Below, one piece after another: positions 16,700 to 24,461 of a stretch of DNA of 46,126 nucleotides. The position numbers were made by a program, and so were the translations under genes. Under the pieces are notes generated by a model. It was not told the DNA's origin. It searched no databases and saw only the letters and a program-made list of their open reading frames with translations. Origin of the DNA: Erysipelotrichaceae bacterium 7770_A6 (GTDB lineage Bacteria; Bacillota_I; Bacilli_A; Erysipelotrichales; Erysipelotrichaceae). How positions within the stretch are numbered: position 1 is the first letter of the stretch; every line of letters starts with the position of its first letter. Location: positions 1-46,126 of the forward strand of contig QQXM01000036.1 of assembly GCA_014610835.1 (NCBI GenBank). Direction: 5' to 3'.

Positions 16700-18388
16700 A
16701 TGAAGTTAAAAAATAGTTTCTTTTATACACTAAGAGAAAACGTAAAGGATGAAGATTCAGTATCAAGTAATATGCTTGTTAGAGCAGGTTATATTAAGAA
16801 AAGCTCTGCAGGTGTATATATGATGATGCCTCTTGGCTTAAGAGTCATGAACAAGATTGAAAACATCATCAGAGATGAAATGGATAAGGCAGACTGTCAG
16901 GAATTAATGATGCCGGCTTTGATTCCTGAAGATGTATATATTGCCAGTGGTAGAAGAAGTGGATTTGGTGCATCCATGTTCTCTTTGAAGGACCGCAAAG
17001 GACAGAATTATGTTTTAGGTCCAACACATGAAGAATTATTTGCACAGGCTGCTAAAATGAAAATCAGATCTTATAAAGATATGCCATTTTCTATCTATCA
17101 GATGCAGACAAAGTTCAGAGATGAACCAAGACCTAGATACGGTTTGATTCGTACACGAGAATTCATTATGAAGGATGCCTATACATTTGATAAAGATGAA
17201 GCCGGATTAGATGTTGCTTACAAGAAGCAGTTCAATGCCTTATAGAATATCATGGATCGTCTGCATCTGGATTATAGAATTGTTAAAGCAGATACAGGTA
17301 TCATGGGTGGTCTATTATCTGAAGAATTCCAGGCAATTACACCTCTTGGAGAAGATATTCTAGTATTGTGTGATTCTTGTGAATTCTCAAGCAATATTGA
17401 AGTTGCTGCATGTGTTCCACAAAAACCAGCTGAAGCTGAAACAGAACTTGAAATGGAACTTGTTGAAACACCTGATTCTAGAACAATTGAAGAAGTTGTT
17501 GAAACGCTCAACAAGCCAGTAAACAAGTTTGTTAAGACATTGATCTATAACGTTGATGGCAAGGCTGTCGCTGTTATGGTTCGTGGTGATCGTGAAGTTA
17601 ACGAAACAAAGCTTAGAAAGCTGTTTAACGCAACAGAAGTTGAACTTGCTGATGTAACAATGGTTAAGGAAGCAACTGGCGCTGAAATCGGCTTTGCAGG
17701 ACCTGTAGGCATTCACTGCACACTTGTTGCCGATGAAGAAGTAACTTATATGCAGAACTTTGTTGTTGGTGCAAACAAGACAGGCTATCATTATACAAAT
17801 GTCAATCAGAAAGATTTCAAGATTGATATTGTAGCTGATGTTAGAAACATCATGGAAGGTGATACATGTCCTTGCTGTGGCGGCAAGATTGAATTTAAGC
17901 ATGGCATTGAAGTTGGTAATACATTCAAGCTAGGCACAAAGTATTCTAAGGCTATGGGCTTGCAGTATCTTGATTCTAATAACCAGCTGCAGGATGTCTG
18001 GATGGGATCCTATGGTATTGGTCCTGCTAGAGCAATGGCTGCACTTTGTGAACAGAACGTTGATGAAAATGGTATTAACTGGCCTAAGGAAATTGCTCCT
18101 TACCAGGTAGCTATTGTTATTATTTCCATGAAGGATGAACAGCAGGTATTGAAAGCTAACGAAATCTATGAAGCATTAAAGGCAAAAGGCATTGATGTTA
18201 TACTAGATGACCGTGATGAAAGACCTGGTGTTAAATTCAAGGATATGGAACTCATTGGTATTCCTTTCCGTATTACTGTTGGTAAAGGCATTAAAGATGG
18301 TAATGTTGAATGGAAAGCAAGAACAAACGATAAAGAAGACGTATCTATAGAAGAAATTGTAGAAAAAGCATTAGACGCACTGAAATAA
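16700..18388 (+). CDS. proS: Prolyl-tRNA synthetase with one in-frame TAG codon
   Basis: Charges tRNA-Pro. The single frame from 16700 to 18388 encodes 562 codons, the full length of a bacterial-type ProRS, but codon 182 (17243-17245) is TAG. The first segment (181 codons) carries class II motif 1 and motif 2 (FRDEPRPRYGLIRTREFIMKDAY). The second segment resumes in the same frame. It contains the editing-type insertion domain (about 240-400, with VRGDREVNETKLRKLF), a CPCCGG pair, motif 3 in MGSYGIGPARAMAA, and the anticodon-binding domain with DDRDERPGVKFKDMELIG. Apart from the stop nothing is decayed. An ATG at 17252 could restart translation but has no ribosome site. A real mutation, a sequencing error or readthrough cannot be separated here. 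Confidence 0.9.
17243..17245 (+). other. In-frame TAG in proS
   Basis: The reading around it is AAT GCC TTA TAG AAT ATC ATG. Family alignment expects an Ala-Tyr-x-Asn-Ile run here. One substitution (for example AAG or CAG to TAG) would explain it. Alternatively, one inserted T plus one lost A in neighbouring short runs would restore Ala-Tyr-Arg-Asn-Ile. Confidence 0.9.
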
Positions 18389-18404
18389 TATATTTCTATA
18401 CCAC

Positions 18405-18456
18405 AAAAAAACTATGAAGATTTGATTATCTATCATTCTTCATAGTTTTCTTTTTT
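18405..18456. terminator. Bidirectional terminator between proS and the histidine kinase gene
   Basis: Perfect 13-bp stem (18408-18420 with 18437-18449) and a 16-nt loop. It has a T-rich tail on the plus strand (18446-18457) and an A run at 18405-18411 that serves the minus strand. It stops both convergent transcripts. Confidence 0.85.
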
Positions 18457-19794
18457 TCAGCATGGAATATCTATAGAAATACTAAATACATCTTTATCGA
18501 GATTGTAATAACATGTTCCCTGGTGCAGTTTGATCACTCTTTTTGCACTTTCTAAACCAATATGATTGCTTTCTGTCTGCACATCTGTTGTTCTAACAGT
18601 ATTCTGCATCGAAAGCTTTAGGTGGTGATCTTCATACACGCATTGAATATGAACGGGCTGTTTTTTATCTGCATATTTATATATATTAGAAATCAGATTA
18701 TTCACTACCCTTTTCATCATTTCAAGATTGATAGAAATTTCAGCATCATCATTTGATACATTATATTCCACAAGAAATTCTTCCATCTGCAGATATTCAA
18801 TCTGATATTTTATATATTCAATAAATGAAAGCAGTGATACTGTTTCCAGCTTAATACAATCTGTTGTATCAAATACGGTTGCATATTCAAATGTTTTATC
18901 CGCAAGTACACGAATATGTTTTACATTCTCCAGGCAATTATCTAAATACTGTCGTTTTGTTTCTTCGTCCTTGAATTTATTCAAACGAAGAATTTCCAGA
19001 TATCCCTGCAAAACAGTCAATGGTGTTCTTAAGTCATGTGACATTGTTGTAATCAATTTATGATTGGCATCTCTTGCTTCCTTTTCTTTTTGAATATTCG
19101 TATCTAATGTTTCCCGCAAATGATTTAAACCAGATGCCAAAGCTGTTAATTCATCATGACTTTGTTCTTTGACATTTGTCTGTAAATCCCCTGATTCAAT
19201 CGTTTCTACGCTATTCTGCAGGTATTTGATATATTTAACTTTACGATGCATAAATAACAATGCCGGTAAAATACAGACAAGAATGGAAATCATCAAAGAA
19301 ATATAAAAATAATGCGTCGAATATTTCAATCCATGCAGATCATTCACCACAAGCACTGCCTGCCCATCCTTGAAATCTATTTTCTTTGCCAATTGATTGT
19401 TATAGATTGCCGTCTCAAAATCAGATTGTACATAATACAATTTTAAAGTCAGGTATTCTGCAAAATCATATGGTTCTTCTAAAATGGACGCAAAACTGCC
19501 TTCTATATAATCCCCAGAACGATATTCATACAGCCACATGGACGTATATTGATCATGTTGATCCATCAATTTTTTAATACCAGCAATATCATCAATGGAA
19601 ATCGTTTTTGCCTTTTCTTGTATCTCTTTTGCTTTTGCTTCTGGATCAAATTTAATGATACTGATATGATGTAGAAACTGATAGTAGGATAAAGAGTTTG
19701 CACGCATCATTGCATATGTCGCAAATCCAAGCATTCCAGAAAAACATGTAATCAAAAACAATTTCATAGATAAGGAAAAATGCTTTTTATTCAC
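18457..19794 (-). CDS. Membrane sensor histidine kinase
   Basis: 445 aa from the GTG at 19794, which has AAAGGGG seven bases upstream and overlaps the response-regulator stop by 8 bp. A longer frame would start deep inside the regulator. Architecture: membrane segment 11-31, extracytoplasmic sensor of about 130 residues, membrane segment 162-183, HAMP about 184-235, then the dimerisation domain with phospho-acceptor H253 in MSHDLRTPLT. A GHKL ATPase domain follows, with the N-box NNLISNIYKYADK. The classical DxGxG box is replaced by an NT...GLESAKR type stretch, as in some Agr-like kinases. It forms a pair with the upstream regulator. The signal is not evident; the sensor has no recognised fold. 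Confidence 0.87.
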   Translation of the reverse strand: MNKKHFSLSMKLFLITCFSGMLGFATYAMMRANSLSYYQFLHHISIIKFDPEAKAKEIQEKAKTISIDDIAGIKKLMDQHDQYTSMWLYEYRSGDYIEGSFASILEEPYDFAEYLTLKLYYVQSDFETAIYNNQLAKKIDFKDGQAVLVVNDLHGLKYSTHYFYISLMISILVCILPALLFMHRKVKYIKYLQNSVETIESGDLQTNVKEQSHDELTALASGLNHLRETLDTNIQKEKEARDANHKLITTMSHDLRTPLTVLQGYLEILRLNKFKDEETKRQYLDNCLENVKHIRVLADKTFEYATVFDTTDCIKLETVSLLSFIEYIKYQIEYLQMEEFLVEYNVSNDDAEISINLEMMKRVVNNLISNIYKYADKKQPVHIQCVYEDHHLKLSMQNTVRTTDVQTESNHIGLESAKRVIKLHQGTCYYNLDKDVFSISIDIPC

Positions 19795-20488
19795 TGTAAT
19801 ACCCCTTTCCCCATGATGTTTTGATGACTGTTGGATAAGATGGATCATCTTCTATCTTTTTTCTTAAGTTACGAATATGAACCATTACCGTATTATTTGC
19901 GCCATAGTAATATTTTTCCTGCCAGATATTTTCATAGATTTCTGCTAAAGAATATACCGTATTTTTATGCTGTGCAAAAAACAAAAGAATCTGGTATTCA
20001 ATATCCGTCAACAGAATTTCTTTCCCATCTTTAAATGCTGTTTTTAAGTTCGTATCCAGTTTTAACTTGCCAATATTTAAAACAGATTCTTGTTTTATTG
20101 AATGGTCTTTTCCCTGATAAATATGATATCTTCTTAACAATGCTTTCACACGTGAATTTAATTCAGTATATGAAAATGGTTTTGTTAAATAATCATCTCC
20201 ACCACTTGAAAAAGCAAGTGTTTTATCAGAATCCTGTCCCTTTGCGGAAAGAAATAATACTGGTGCATTTGTTACTTCACGCAATTTCGCACATAATTGA
20301 TACCCATCCATTCCTGGCATCATAATATCTAAAATAATTAAATCAATGGAGGCATCAATCTGTTCTAAAGCTTCTTCTGCATTCTTTGCTTCTAGTATTG
20401 TATATCCTTCAGAAGATAGTAATACGTTTACAACTTCTCTAATTTCCGGATTGTCATCTATGACAATAATTTTTTCACTCATTTCCAT
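19787..20488 (-). CDS. OmpR-family response regulator
   Basis: 233 aa. The ATG at 20488 is chosen because GGAAAGG is six bases upstream, whereas the earlier ATG abuts it. The receiver domain has D11-D12, phospho-acceptor D54 (LIILDIMMPGMDG), S81 and K103 (YLTKPFS). A winged-helix DNA-binding domain follows, ending in VIKTSWGKGYYSE. Such regulators bind tandem direct repeats with 10-11 bp period, and a repeat of that type lies in the shared upstream region next to gtrA. The kinase gene follows with an 8-bp overlap. Confidence 0.92.
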   Translation of the reverse strand: MEMSEKIIVIDDNPEIREVVNVLLSSEGYTILEAKNAEEALEQIDASIDLIILDIMMPGMDGYQLCAKLREVTNAPVLFLSAKGQDSDKTLAFSSGGDDYLTKPFSYTELNSRVKALLRRYHIYQGKDHSIKQESVLNIGKLKLDTNLKTAFKDGKEILLTDIEYQILLFFAQHKNTVYSLAEIYENIWQEKYYYGANNTVMVHIRNLRKKIEDDPSYPTVIKTSWGKGYYSE

Positions 20489-20556
20489 AATCATCCTTTC
20501 CTGTTACACAATTGTAATATTGATTGTTGTACGTATCGTGAAAAACATTTTTTTGT

Positions 20557-20587
20557 ATTTTAACACGATATTGAAATCATGGTTCAA
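20557..20587 (-). promoter_or_regulatory. Possible promoter of the two-component operon
   Basis: Extended -10 TGTTAAAAT (TAAAAT at 20557-20562) with TTGAAC (20582-20587) at a long 19-bp spacing. ATCGTG (20535-20540) and CACGAT (20564-20569) flank the -10 as an inverted repeat. An imperfect inverted repeat CATGG/CCATG lies nearby (about 20577-20598). Confidence 0.4.
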
Positions 20588-20628
20588 AAGAATCCATGAA
20601 TAGAATAGCGTCAACATATTCAAATAAG

Positions 20629-20665
20629 TCTTAATCTTTCTTAATCCAGCAATTCCAAGTATACT
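20629..20665 (+). promoter_or_regulatory. Tandem TCTTAATC repeat and -10 of the gtrA promoter
   Basis: TCTTAATC occurs at 20629-20636 and again at 20639-20646, exactly 10 bp apart. A -10 element TATACT is at 20660-20665. The -35 position (20637-20642, TTTCTT) is poor and is overlapped by the repeat. This is how OmpR/PhoB-type activators sit on their promoters. Confidence 0.5.
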
Positions 20666-20691
20666 GAAATAGCTGAAAGAAGAAAATCAAG

Positions 20692-21051
20692 ATGGAATTT
20701 ATCAAATATACAATTGCTGGTGTAGTTACAACACTGATGAATTATGTCATATATAGTGCAGGCTTATATTTTCATATGAACTATCTAATCGCGAATACAA
20801 TTGCCTGGTGTTTTGCGGTGCTTTTTTCATACTTCATGAATCGAAACATTGTTTTCCAATCAAAGAACAATTCTAGAAAAGAAATGATTCTTTTTGTTAC
20901 TTTACGATTTTTAACTTTACTAGTTGAAAATGTTTGTCTATGGATTTTCATTGACTATTTACATTGGAATGCTTCTATCTCTAAAATCATTGTAATGCTG
21001 ATGACTGTCATTGGAAATTATTTCTTCTGTAAATTTTCTATCTTCAAATAA
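20692..21051 (+). CDS. GtrA-family membrane protein
   Basis: 119 aa with four hydrophobic segments (about 5-25, 31-50, 66-90, 97-117), the standard GtrA layout. It opens with MEFIKYTIAGVVTTLMNYVIY and contains the conserved SYFMNRNIVF. GtrA proteins are linked to translocation or handling of lipid-linked sugars for cell-surface glycosylation, but no glycosyltransferase gene is adjacent. AAAGAAG precedes the ATG. It is divergent from an OmpR-type regulator and may be its target. The function of the individual protein is not established. Confidence 0.85.
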   Translation: MEFIKYTIAGVVTTLMNYVIYSAGLYFHMNYLIANTIAWCFAVLFSYFMNRNIVFQSKNNSRKEMILFVTLRFLTLLVENVCLWIFIDYLHWNASISKIIVMLMTVIGNYFFCKFSIFK

Positions 21052-21080
21052 AGAAAACGATGTATCTTTCAACATCGTTA
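21052..21080 (-). terminator. Terminator of the FecBCD-type operon
   Basis: AACGATGT (21056-21063) pairs with ACATCGTT (21072-21079). On the minus strand it is followed by TTTTCTTT. It overlaps the stop of the TM1266-family gene, and may also serve gtrA weakly. Confidence 0.6.
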
Positions 21081-21326
21081 TACTTTTGAATATGCTGCTT
21101 TCACTGTAAGACCGTTTAAATTCCCAAGTTTTCCACACAATGAAGAGATAATATCATTTGGTGCATCAATTGCGATAGAAATCAAAGAAATCTCTCTTTT
21201 TGGATACGGGATTCCCATTCTTCCAATAATATATTTTCCATAATCATGCAAAATTTCATTCATTGTGTTTACCTGCTCACGATCTTCAACAACGATCGCA
21301 ATAACAGCAATTCTAGTTTCTTCCAT
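21078..21326 (-). CDS. TM1266-family putative regulator (ACT/ferredoxin-like fold)
   Basis: 82 aa. The pattern RIAVIAIVVEDREQVNTMNEIL, the central YIIGRMGIPYPKR and the end GKLGNLNGLTVKAAYSK fit the TM1266 family. These are small homologues of NikR/ACT-like domains and are commonly annotated as iron-only hydrogenase system regulators because they sit near hydE/F/G. No hydrogenase maturation gene is in this window. Instead it is the last gene after a metal-chelate-type importer, 11 bp downstream of the ATPase, with AAGGAG before the ATG. A link between this fold and metal uptake is an inference from context. Confidence 0.8.
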   Translation of the reverse strand: MEETRIAVIAIVVEDREQVNTMNEILHDYGKYIIGRMGIPYPKREISLISIAIDAPNDIISSLCGKLGNLNGLTVKAAYSKV

Positions 21327-21337
21327 AGTTACACTCC

Positions 21338-22135
21338 TTATATTGATTTATTTTCGGATACCGCAATCAATGAATGATACGTTTTACCATTCATTTTCTT
21401 TTCAAGTTGAATGACAGGAACATGAAATACACGTGACAGGTTTTCTTCTGTCAAGATCTCATCTGTATTTCCAAAAATAGACGTTCCTTCTTTCGATAAG
21501 AGTAAAGTTTGATCTGCGATATCTAGTGCATGCTGGGGATAATGGGTATTGAATATGATCATCAATCCCTTTTCTTTTGACAAACGTTTCAATAGATCTA
21601 ATACAACAATTTGATTTGCCATATCTAATCCAGTTTCAGCTTCATCTAGAATCAACGCTTTTGGATTTGAACACAAAGCCCTGGCAATATATACAAGCTG
21701 TAATTCACCACCAGAAATTTCATTTATATTCTGTTCTTTTAAATGCTCAATTCCACATAATTGCATTGCTTCTAATGCATATTGCTGATCTGTTTCGTCA
21801 GGAAGTGAAAACATATTTAAATATGGACTTCTTCCAAGTAAAACCGTTTCAAATACAGAACATGGAAATGTAACGGTATGAGATTGTGGAACATAAGATA
21901 CTTGCCGAAAAAACACATTTACTGGAATCGTTGATATATCCTTTCCATCAAAAATTGCTTTTCCTTCTTTCCATTTCAGAAAACCAAGCATACACTTCAA
22001 TAATGTTGTTTTTCCAGCTCCATTTGGTCCAAGGATTGCGAGTATCTTCCCTTCATCGACTGAAAAAGAGATATCATTGAAAACAGGCTTTTCTTTTTTG
22101 TAGAAAAATGAGCCATGTAAAACTTCATACTTCAT
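21338..22135 (-). CDS. FecE/FepC-type ABC transporter ATP-binding protein
   Basis: 265 aa ATPase of a siderophore/haem/cobalamin-type importer. Walker A GPNGAGKTT is at 36-44, followed by SYVPQSHTVTFPCSVFETVLLGR typical of the FecE/BtuD group. The signature is ISGGELQLVYIARAL, Walker B ALILDEAETGLD, and the H-loop is in IIFNTHYP. The DEAETGLD in place of DEPTSHLD is a variant. The ATG overlaps the permease stop as ATGA. The substrate is unknown. Confidence 0.9.
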   Translation of the reverse strand: MKYEVLHGSFFYKKEKPVFNDISFSVDEGKILAILGPNGAGKTTLLKCMLGFLKWKEGKAIFDGKDISTIPVNVFFRQVSYVPQSHTVTFPCSVFETVLLGRSPYLNMFSLPDETDQQYALEAMQLCGIEHLKEQNINEISGGELQLVYIARALCSNPKALILDEAETGLDMANQIVVLDLLKRLSKEKGLMIIFNTHYPQHALDIADQTLLLSKEGTSIFGNTDEILTEENLSRVFHVPVIQLEKKMNGKTYHSLIAVSENKSI

Positions 22136-23127
22136 ATCTCAATTCCTCCTGTTTTTCTTAACAGCAGCAAGAATACGGGAGCACCAATGATTGCGGTCAA
22201 TATACTGACAGGAATTTCTGCCTGGTACATGCATCTGGCAATTGTATCAATTATGAGCATAAACAATGCTCCAAATACAATACATCCAGGAATGACTTTT
22301 GTATGATTGTTTCCAAACAGCATTCTTGAAATATGTGGAATCAGTAATCCAACCCATCCTACAACACCGCACATGCTTACTACAGAAGCAGTAATCAATG
22401 AAGAAGCAACAATCACAATCATTCGATTCTGGCGCACGTTGATTCCTAAAGAAGCAGCCTCTTCCTCTTTCAAACTCAATGCATTCATACGATATCGCAT
22501 CAAATACAATACAACCATACCTAGAACAATCATCGGTACACCTGTATACAAAGAACGTATCGTACTGTTTGAAAAGCTTCCCATCAGCCAGAATGTAATA
22601 ACTGGCAATACATCATTCGGATCCGCAACATACTTAATCAGTGAAACAAGTGCGGAAAACAATGAAGAAACAACCATTCCTGCAAGAATAATCATCATGA
22701 TTTGATTGGCATGCCTGTAACGTGTAAATACAAATACGAGCACTACTGCAAGGATTCCGAAAATCAGTGCTGAAATCTGAATTCCTAATGCATTCAATCC
22801 TAAAAGAATCCCAAGAGCAGCACCAAAACTTGCGCCATTAGCACACCCTAACGTATCTGGTGTAGCTAAAGGATTGGAAAATAACGCCTGAAATGATGCA
22901 CCAGCTGTTGCAAGTCCGCTTCCAACAATCAAAGAAACAAGAATACGTGGAATACGTATGTTAAAAATAACAGTTTCTGCATTTACAAGATCAACTTTCT
23001 GTAATGTCAGTACCTTGATTACATCTTGTAAAGCAATCGTATATTGTCCCAAACATAAAGCAATGAGTGCTAAAAAGAGTGTAGCAATACAGCCTGTAAT
23101 CATACATACACGATACTTTCTATCCAC
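22132..23127 (-). CDS. FecCD-family ABC transporter permease
   Basis: 331 aa, about ten membrane segments. Family hallmarks include RIPRILVSLIVGSGLATAGASFQALFSNPLATPDTLG near the N-terminus, and GVVGWVGLLIPHISRMLFGNNH toward the C-terminus. Two GTGs can start it. The one at 23127 is chosen because GAGGG lies 5 bases upstream. The 23139 GTG would start 4 residues earlier without a good site. Only one permease gene is present, so the transporter would use a homodimer. It lies between the binding lipoprotein (18 bp upstream) and the ATPase. Confidence 0.9.
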   Translation of the reverse strand: MDRKYRVCMITGCIATLFLALIALCLGQYTIALQDVIKVLTLQKVDLVNAETVIFNIRIPRILVSLIVGSGLATAGASFQALFSNPLATPDTLGCANGASFGAALGILLGLNALGIQISALIFGILAVVLVFVFTRYRHANQIMMIILAGMVVSSLFSALVSLIKYVADPNDVLPVITFWLMGSFSNSTIRSLYTGVPMIVLGMVVLYLMRYRMNALSLKEEEAASLGINVRQNRMIVIVASSLITASVVSMCGVVGWVGLLIPHISRMLFGNNHTKVIPGCIVFGALFMLIIDTIARCMYQAEIPVSILTAIIGAPVFLLLLRKTGGIEI

Positions 23128-23145
23128 GTATTCCCTCACTTTCTA

Positions 23146-24276
23146 TTAATTCATAGAACTGTCAGAAGCGTTTGGTGTATACATCTGATCAACCTGTTCA
23201 TCTGTCAATGTTACGCCAAATAAATTCTGATAGTATTCTTTTACATCAGCCTTGACATCCATATCTTTAAACAGTTCTGGATATACAGCCTGTGCAAGCC
23301 ATTCAAGTGTCATTGGTGAATCAACACTTGGTGTATATGTTCTATATGTGCCCAATGGCATTTTATAGACTCTCTTATTCTTAACAGCACTGACATTGGA
23401 CCAGTCATCACTGCCAATTGCATTATTGTAGAGATCATCTGGTTTTGCCTGAGTGAAGTTTGTAATCACAATGACATCCGGATCCCATTCATACACCTGT
23501 TCCATTGTAATCACAGCATTTGTCTTTTCTGCAGGTACATCCTGTGCCACGTTCACTGCACCTACAGCATCACACCACCATTGACCAAAGAACTTGCTGG
23601 AAGAAGTAATCATTGTATTTTCATCATACTGGAACAAGAATAATACTTTCTGCTTTTCTTCAACATTCTTCACTGTATCCTGAATCTTGTTATATGTATC
23701 TGTGGAATACTTCTTGATGAGTTCTTCTCTATTTCCAGCGTGTTCTGAATAGATTTGATCTAATAGATTCATCCATTCATTGAATGTTTCTGTACAGTTG
23801 AATTTCCATTTTGTAGCAGAGAAAGCCACAGCAGTCAATCCAGCATTTTCCAGCTTTTCTAGATCCTGTGTATCACTTGCATTATAGAAAACAACATCTG
23901 GTTTTAAAGCAAGCAGACTTTCAATGTTGACATCATCTCCATCCATGATATCAGTTGTAATATTTGTGATATCTGGATAGAGCTGTGATAAGATACCATT
24001 TTTTGCAGCATTCATACTGCCTGGTTCCATAGCGACAATAGAATCACAGGAATCCAGATATACCGTTAACATGGATGGTAATGGATAGATTCCAAGTACT
24101 GCTACGCGTTTTGGATTTGTTGGAACTTCTACTTCACGATCAGCATGATCTGTAATTGTTACAGTTGATGGCTGTGCAGTTGCAGAAGCAGAAGCGGATG
24201 TGCTTGTCTTTGGTGATGAACAAGAAACAAGCAGTGCTGTCATTGTGAGTGACAAGAATAATTTGAATAGTTTCAT
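23146..24276 (-). CDS. FecB-type substrate-binding lipoprotein
   Basis: 376 aa. The signal peptide ends at LVSC with the lipidated cysteine at 19, followed by a Ser/Ala/Thr-rich linker. The mature part is a periplasmic-binding-protein (PF01497-like) fold: HADREVEVPTNPKRVAVLG, then GDDVNIESLLALKPDVVF and VYEWDPDVIVITNF, typical of iron-siderophore, haem or cobalamin receptors. A ligand cannot be assigned. It is first in the operon, with AGAAAGGAAA before the ATG, and is preceded by an attenuator-like leader. Confidence 0.88.
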   Translation of the reverse strand: MKLFKLFLSLTMTALLVSCSSPKTSTSASASATAQPSTVTITDHADREVEVPTNPKRVAVLGIYPLPSMLTVYLDSCDSIVAMEPGSMNAAKNGILSQLYPDITNITTDIMDGDDVNIESLLALKPDVVFYNASDTQDLEKLENAGLTAVAFSATKWKFNCTETFNEWMNLLDQIYSEHAGNREELIKKYSTDTYNKIQDTVKNVEEKQKVLFLFQYDENTMITSSSKFFGQWWCDAVGAVNVAQDVPAEKTNAVITMEQVYEWDPDVIVITNFTQAKPDDLYNNAIGSDDWSNVSAVKNKRVYKMPLGTYRTYTPSVDSPMTLEWLAQAVYPELFKDMDVKADVKEYYQNLFGVTLTDEQVDQMYTPNASDSSMN

Positions 24277-24315
24277 AAAATTTCCTTTCTCACGATCGGA
24301 ATAAATGAAAATAAA

Positions 24316-24374
24316 ACACCTCTTTTAGATGCAAAGAGGTGTGAATATAAAATCACTTTCATTCACTCTCTTTG
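24316..24374 (-). promoter_or_regulatory. Attenuator-like leader with mutually exclusive hairpins upstream of the FecBCD-type operon
   Basis: In the minus-strand transcript, ACACCTCTTT pairs with AAAGAGGTGT (forward 24333-24342 with 24316-24325, 7-nt loop) and is followed by TTTTATTTT, a plausible terminator 40 nt before the start codon. Its 5-prime arm can instead pair upstream: CAAAGAG-A-GTGAAT (24361-24374) with ATTCAC-AC-CTCTTTG (24332-24346), 13 bp around a small internal loop. The two folds exclude each other, as in riboswitches and attenuators. I do not recognise the upstream part as any known aptamer; no cobalamin box is present. Confidence 0.6.
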
Positions 24375-24406
24375 AACGCAGATTTCTCTTTGTTTTTAGA
24401 TCGCAG
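24367..24406 (-). repeat. Duplicated CAAAGAGA / CTGCG motif in the leader
   Basis: On the forward strand TCTCTTTG occurs at 24367-24374 and 24385-24392, each followed by a CGCAG block (GAACGCAG 24374-24381, GATCGCAG 24399-24406). In the transcript both CAAAGAGA copies can pair with the CTCTTTG of the terminator arm, so they may compete with each other. Confidence 0.5.
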
Positions 24407-24410
24407 TTTT

Positions 24411-24416
24411 ATTATA
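24411..24416 (-). promoter_or_regulatory. Possible -10 element of the FecBCD-type operon
   Basis: Minus-strand TATAAT at 24411-24416. No good -35: that region lies in the thrS terminator. It would give a leader of about 125 nt that contains both hairpins. Confidence 0.4.
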
Positions 24417-24426
24417 CATGACAAAA

Positions 24427-24456
24427 CAAAAAAGAAGAAGTAATTCACTTCTTCTT
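24427..24456 (-). terminator. Terminator of thrS
   Basis: Minus strand: AGAAGAAGT (24447-24455) pairs with ACTTCTTCT (24433-24441), with a 5-nt loop and then a T run (24428-24433). Confidence 0.85.
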
Positions 24457-24461
24457 GTCTT

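Noticed and set aside
17243-17245. General reassignment of TAG to a sense codon
   Set aside because: TAG is the natural stop of ispA (11552-11554), orf61 (27387-27389) and the HerA-like ATPase (32151-32153), each at the expected protein end.
17387-17902. Open frame of 171 codons on the minus strand inside proS
   Set aside because: It is antisense to the insertion domain, which is a convincing protein on the plus strand.
17252-18388. The C-terminal half of ProRS as an independent gene
   Set aside because: It continues in the same frame after a single TAG, lacks a ribosome site and lacks class II motifs 1 and 2, so it is one broken or recoded gene rather than two natural genes.
24316-24416. 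Cobalamin or other well-known riboswitch before the FecBCD-type operon
   Set aside because: The leader is only about 125 nt, and no cobalamin box or other familiar core is seen.
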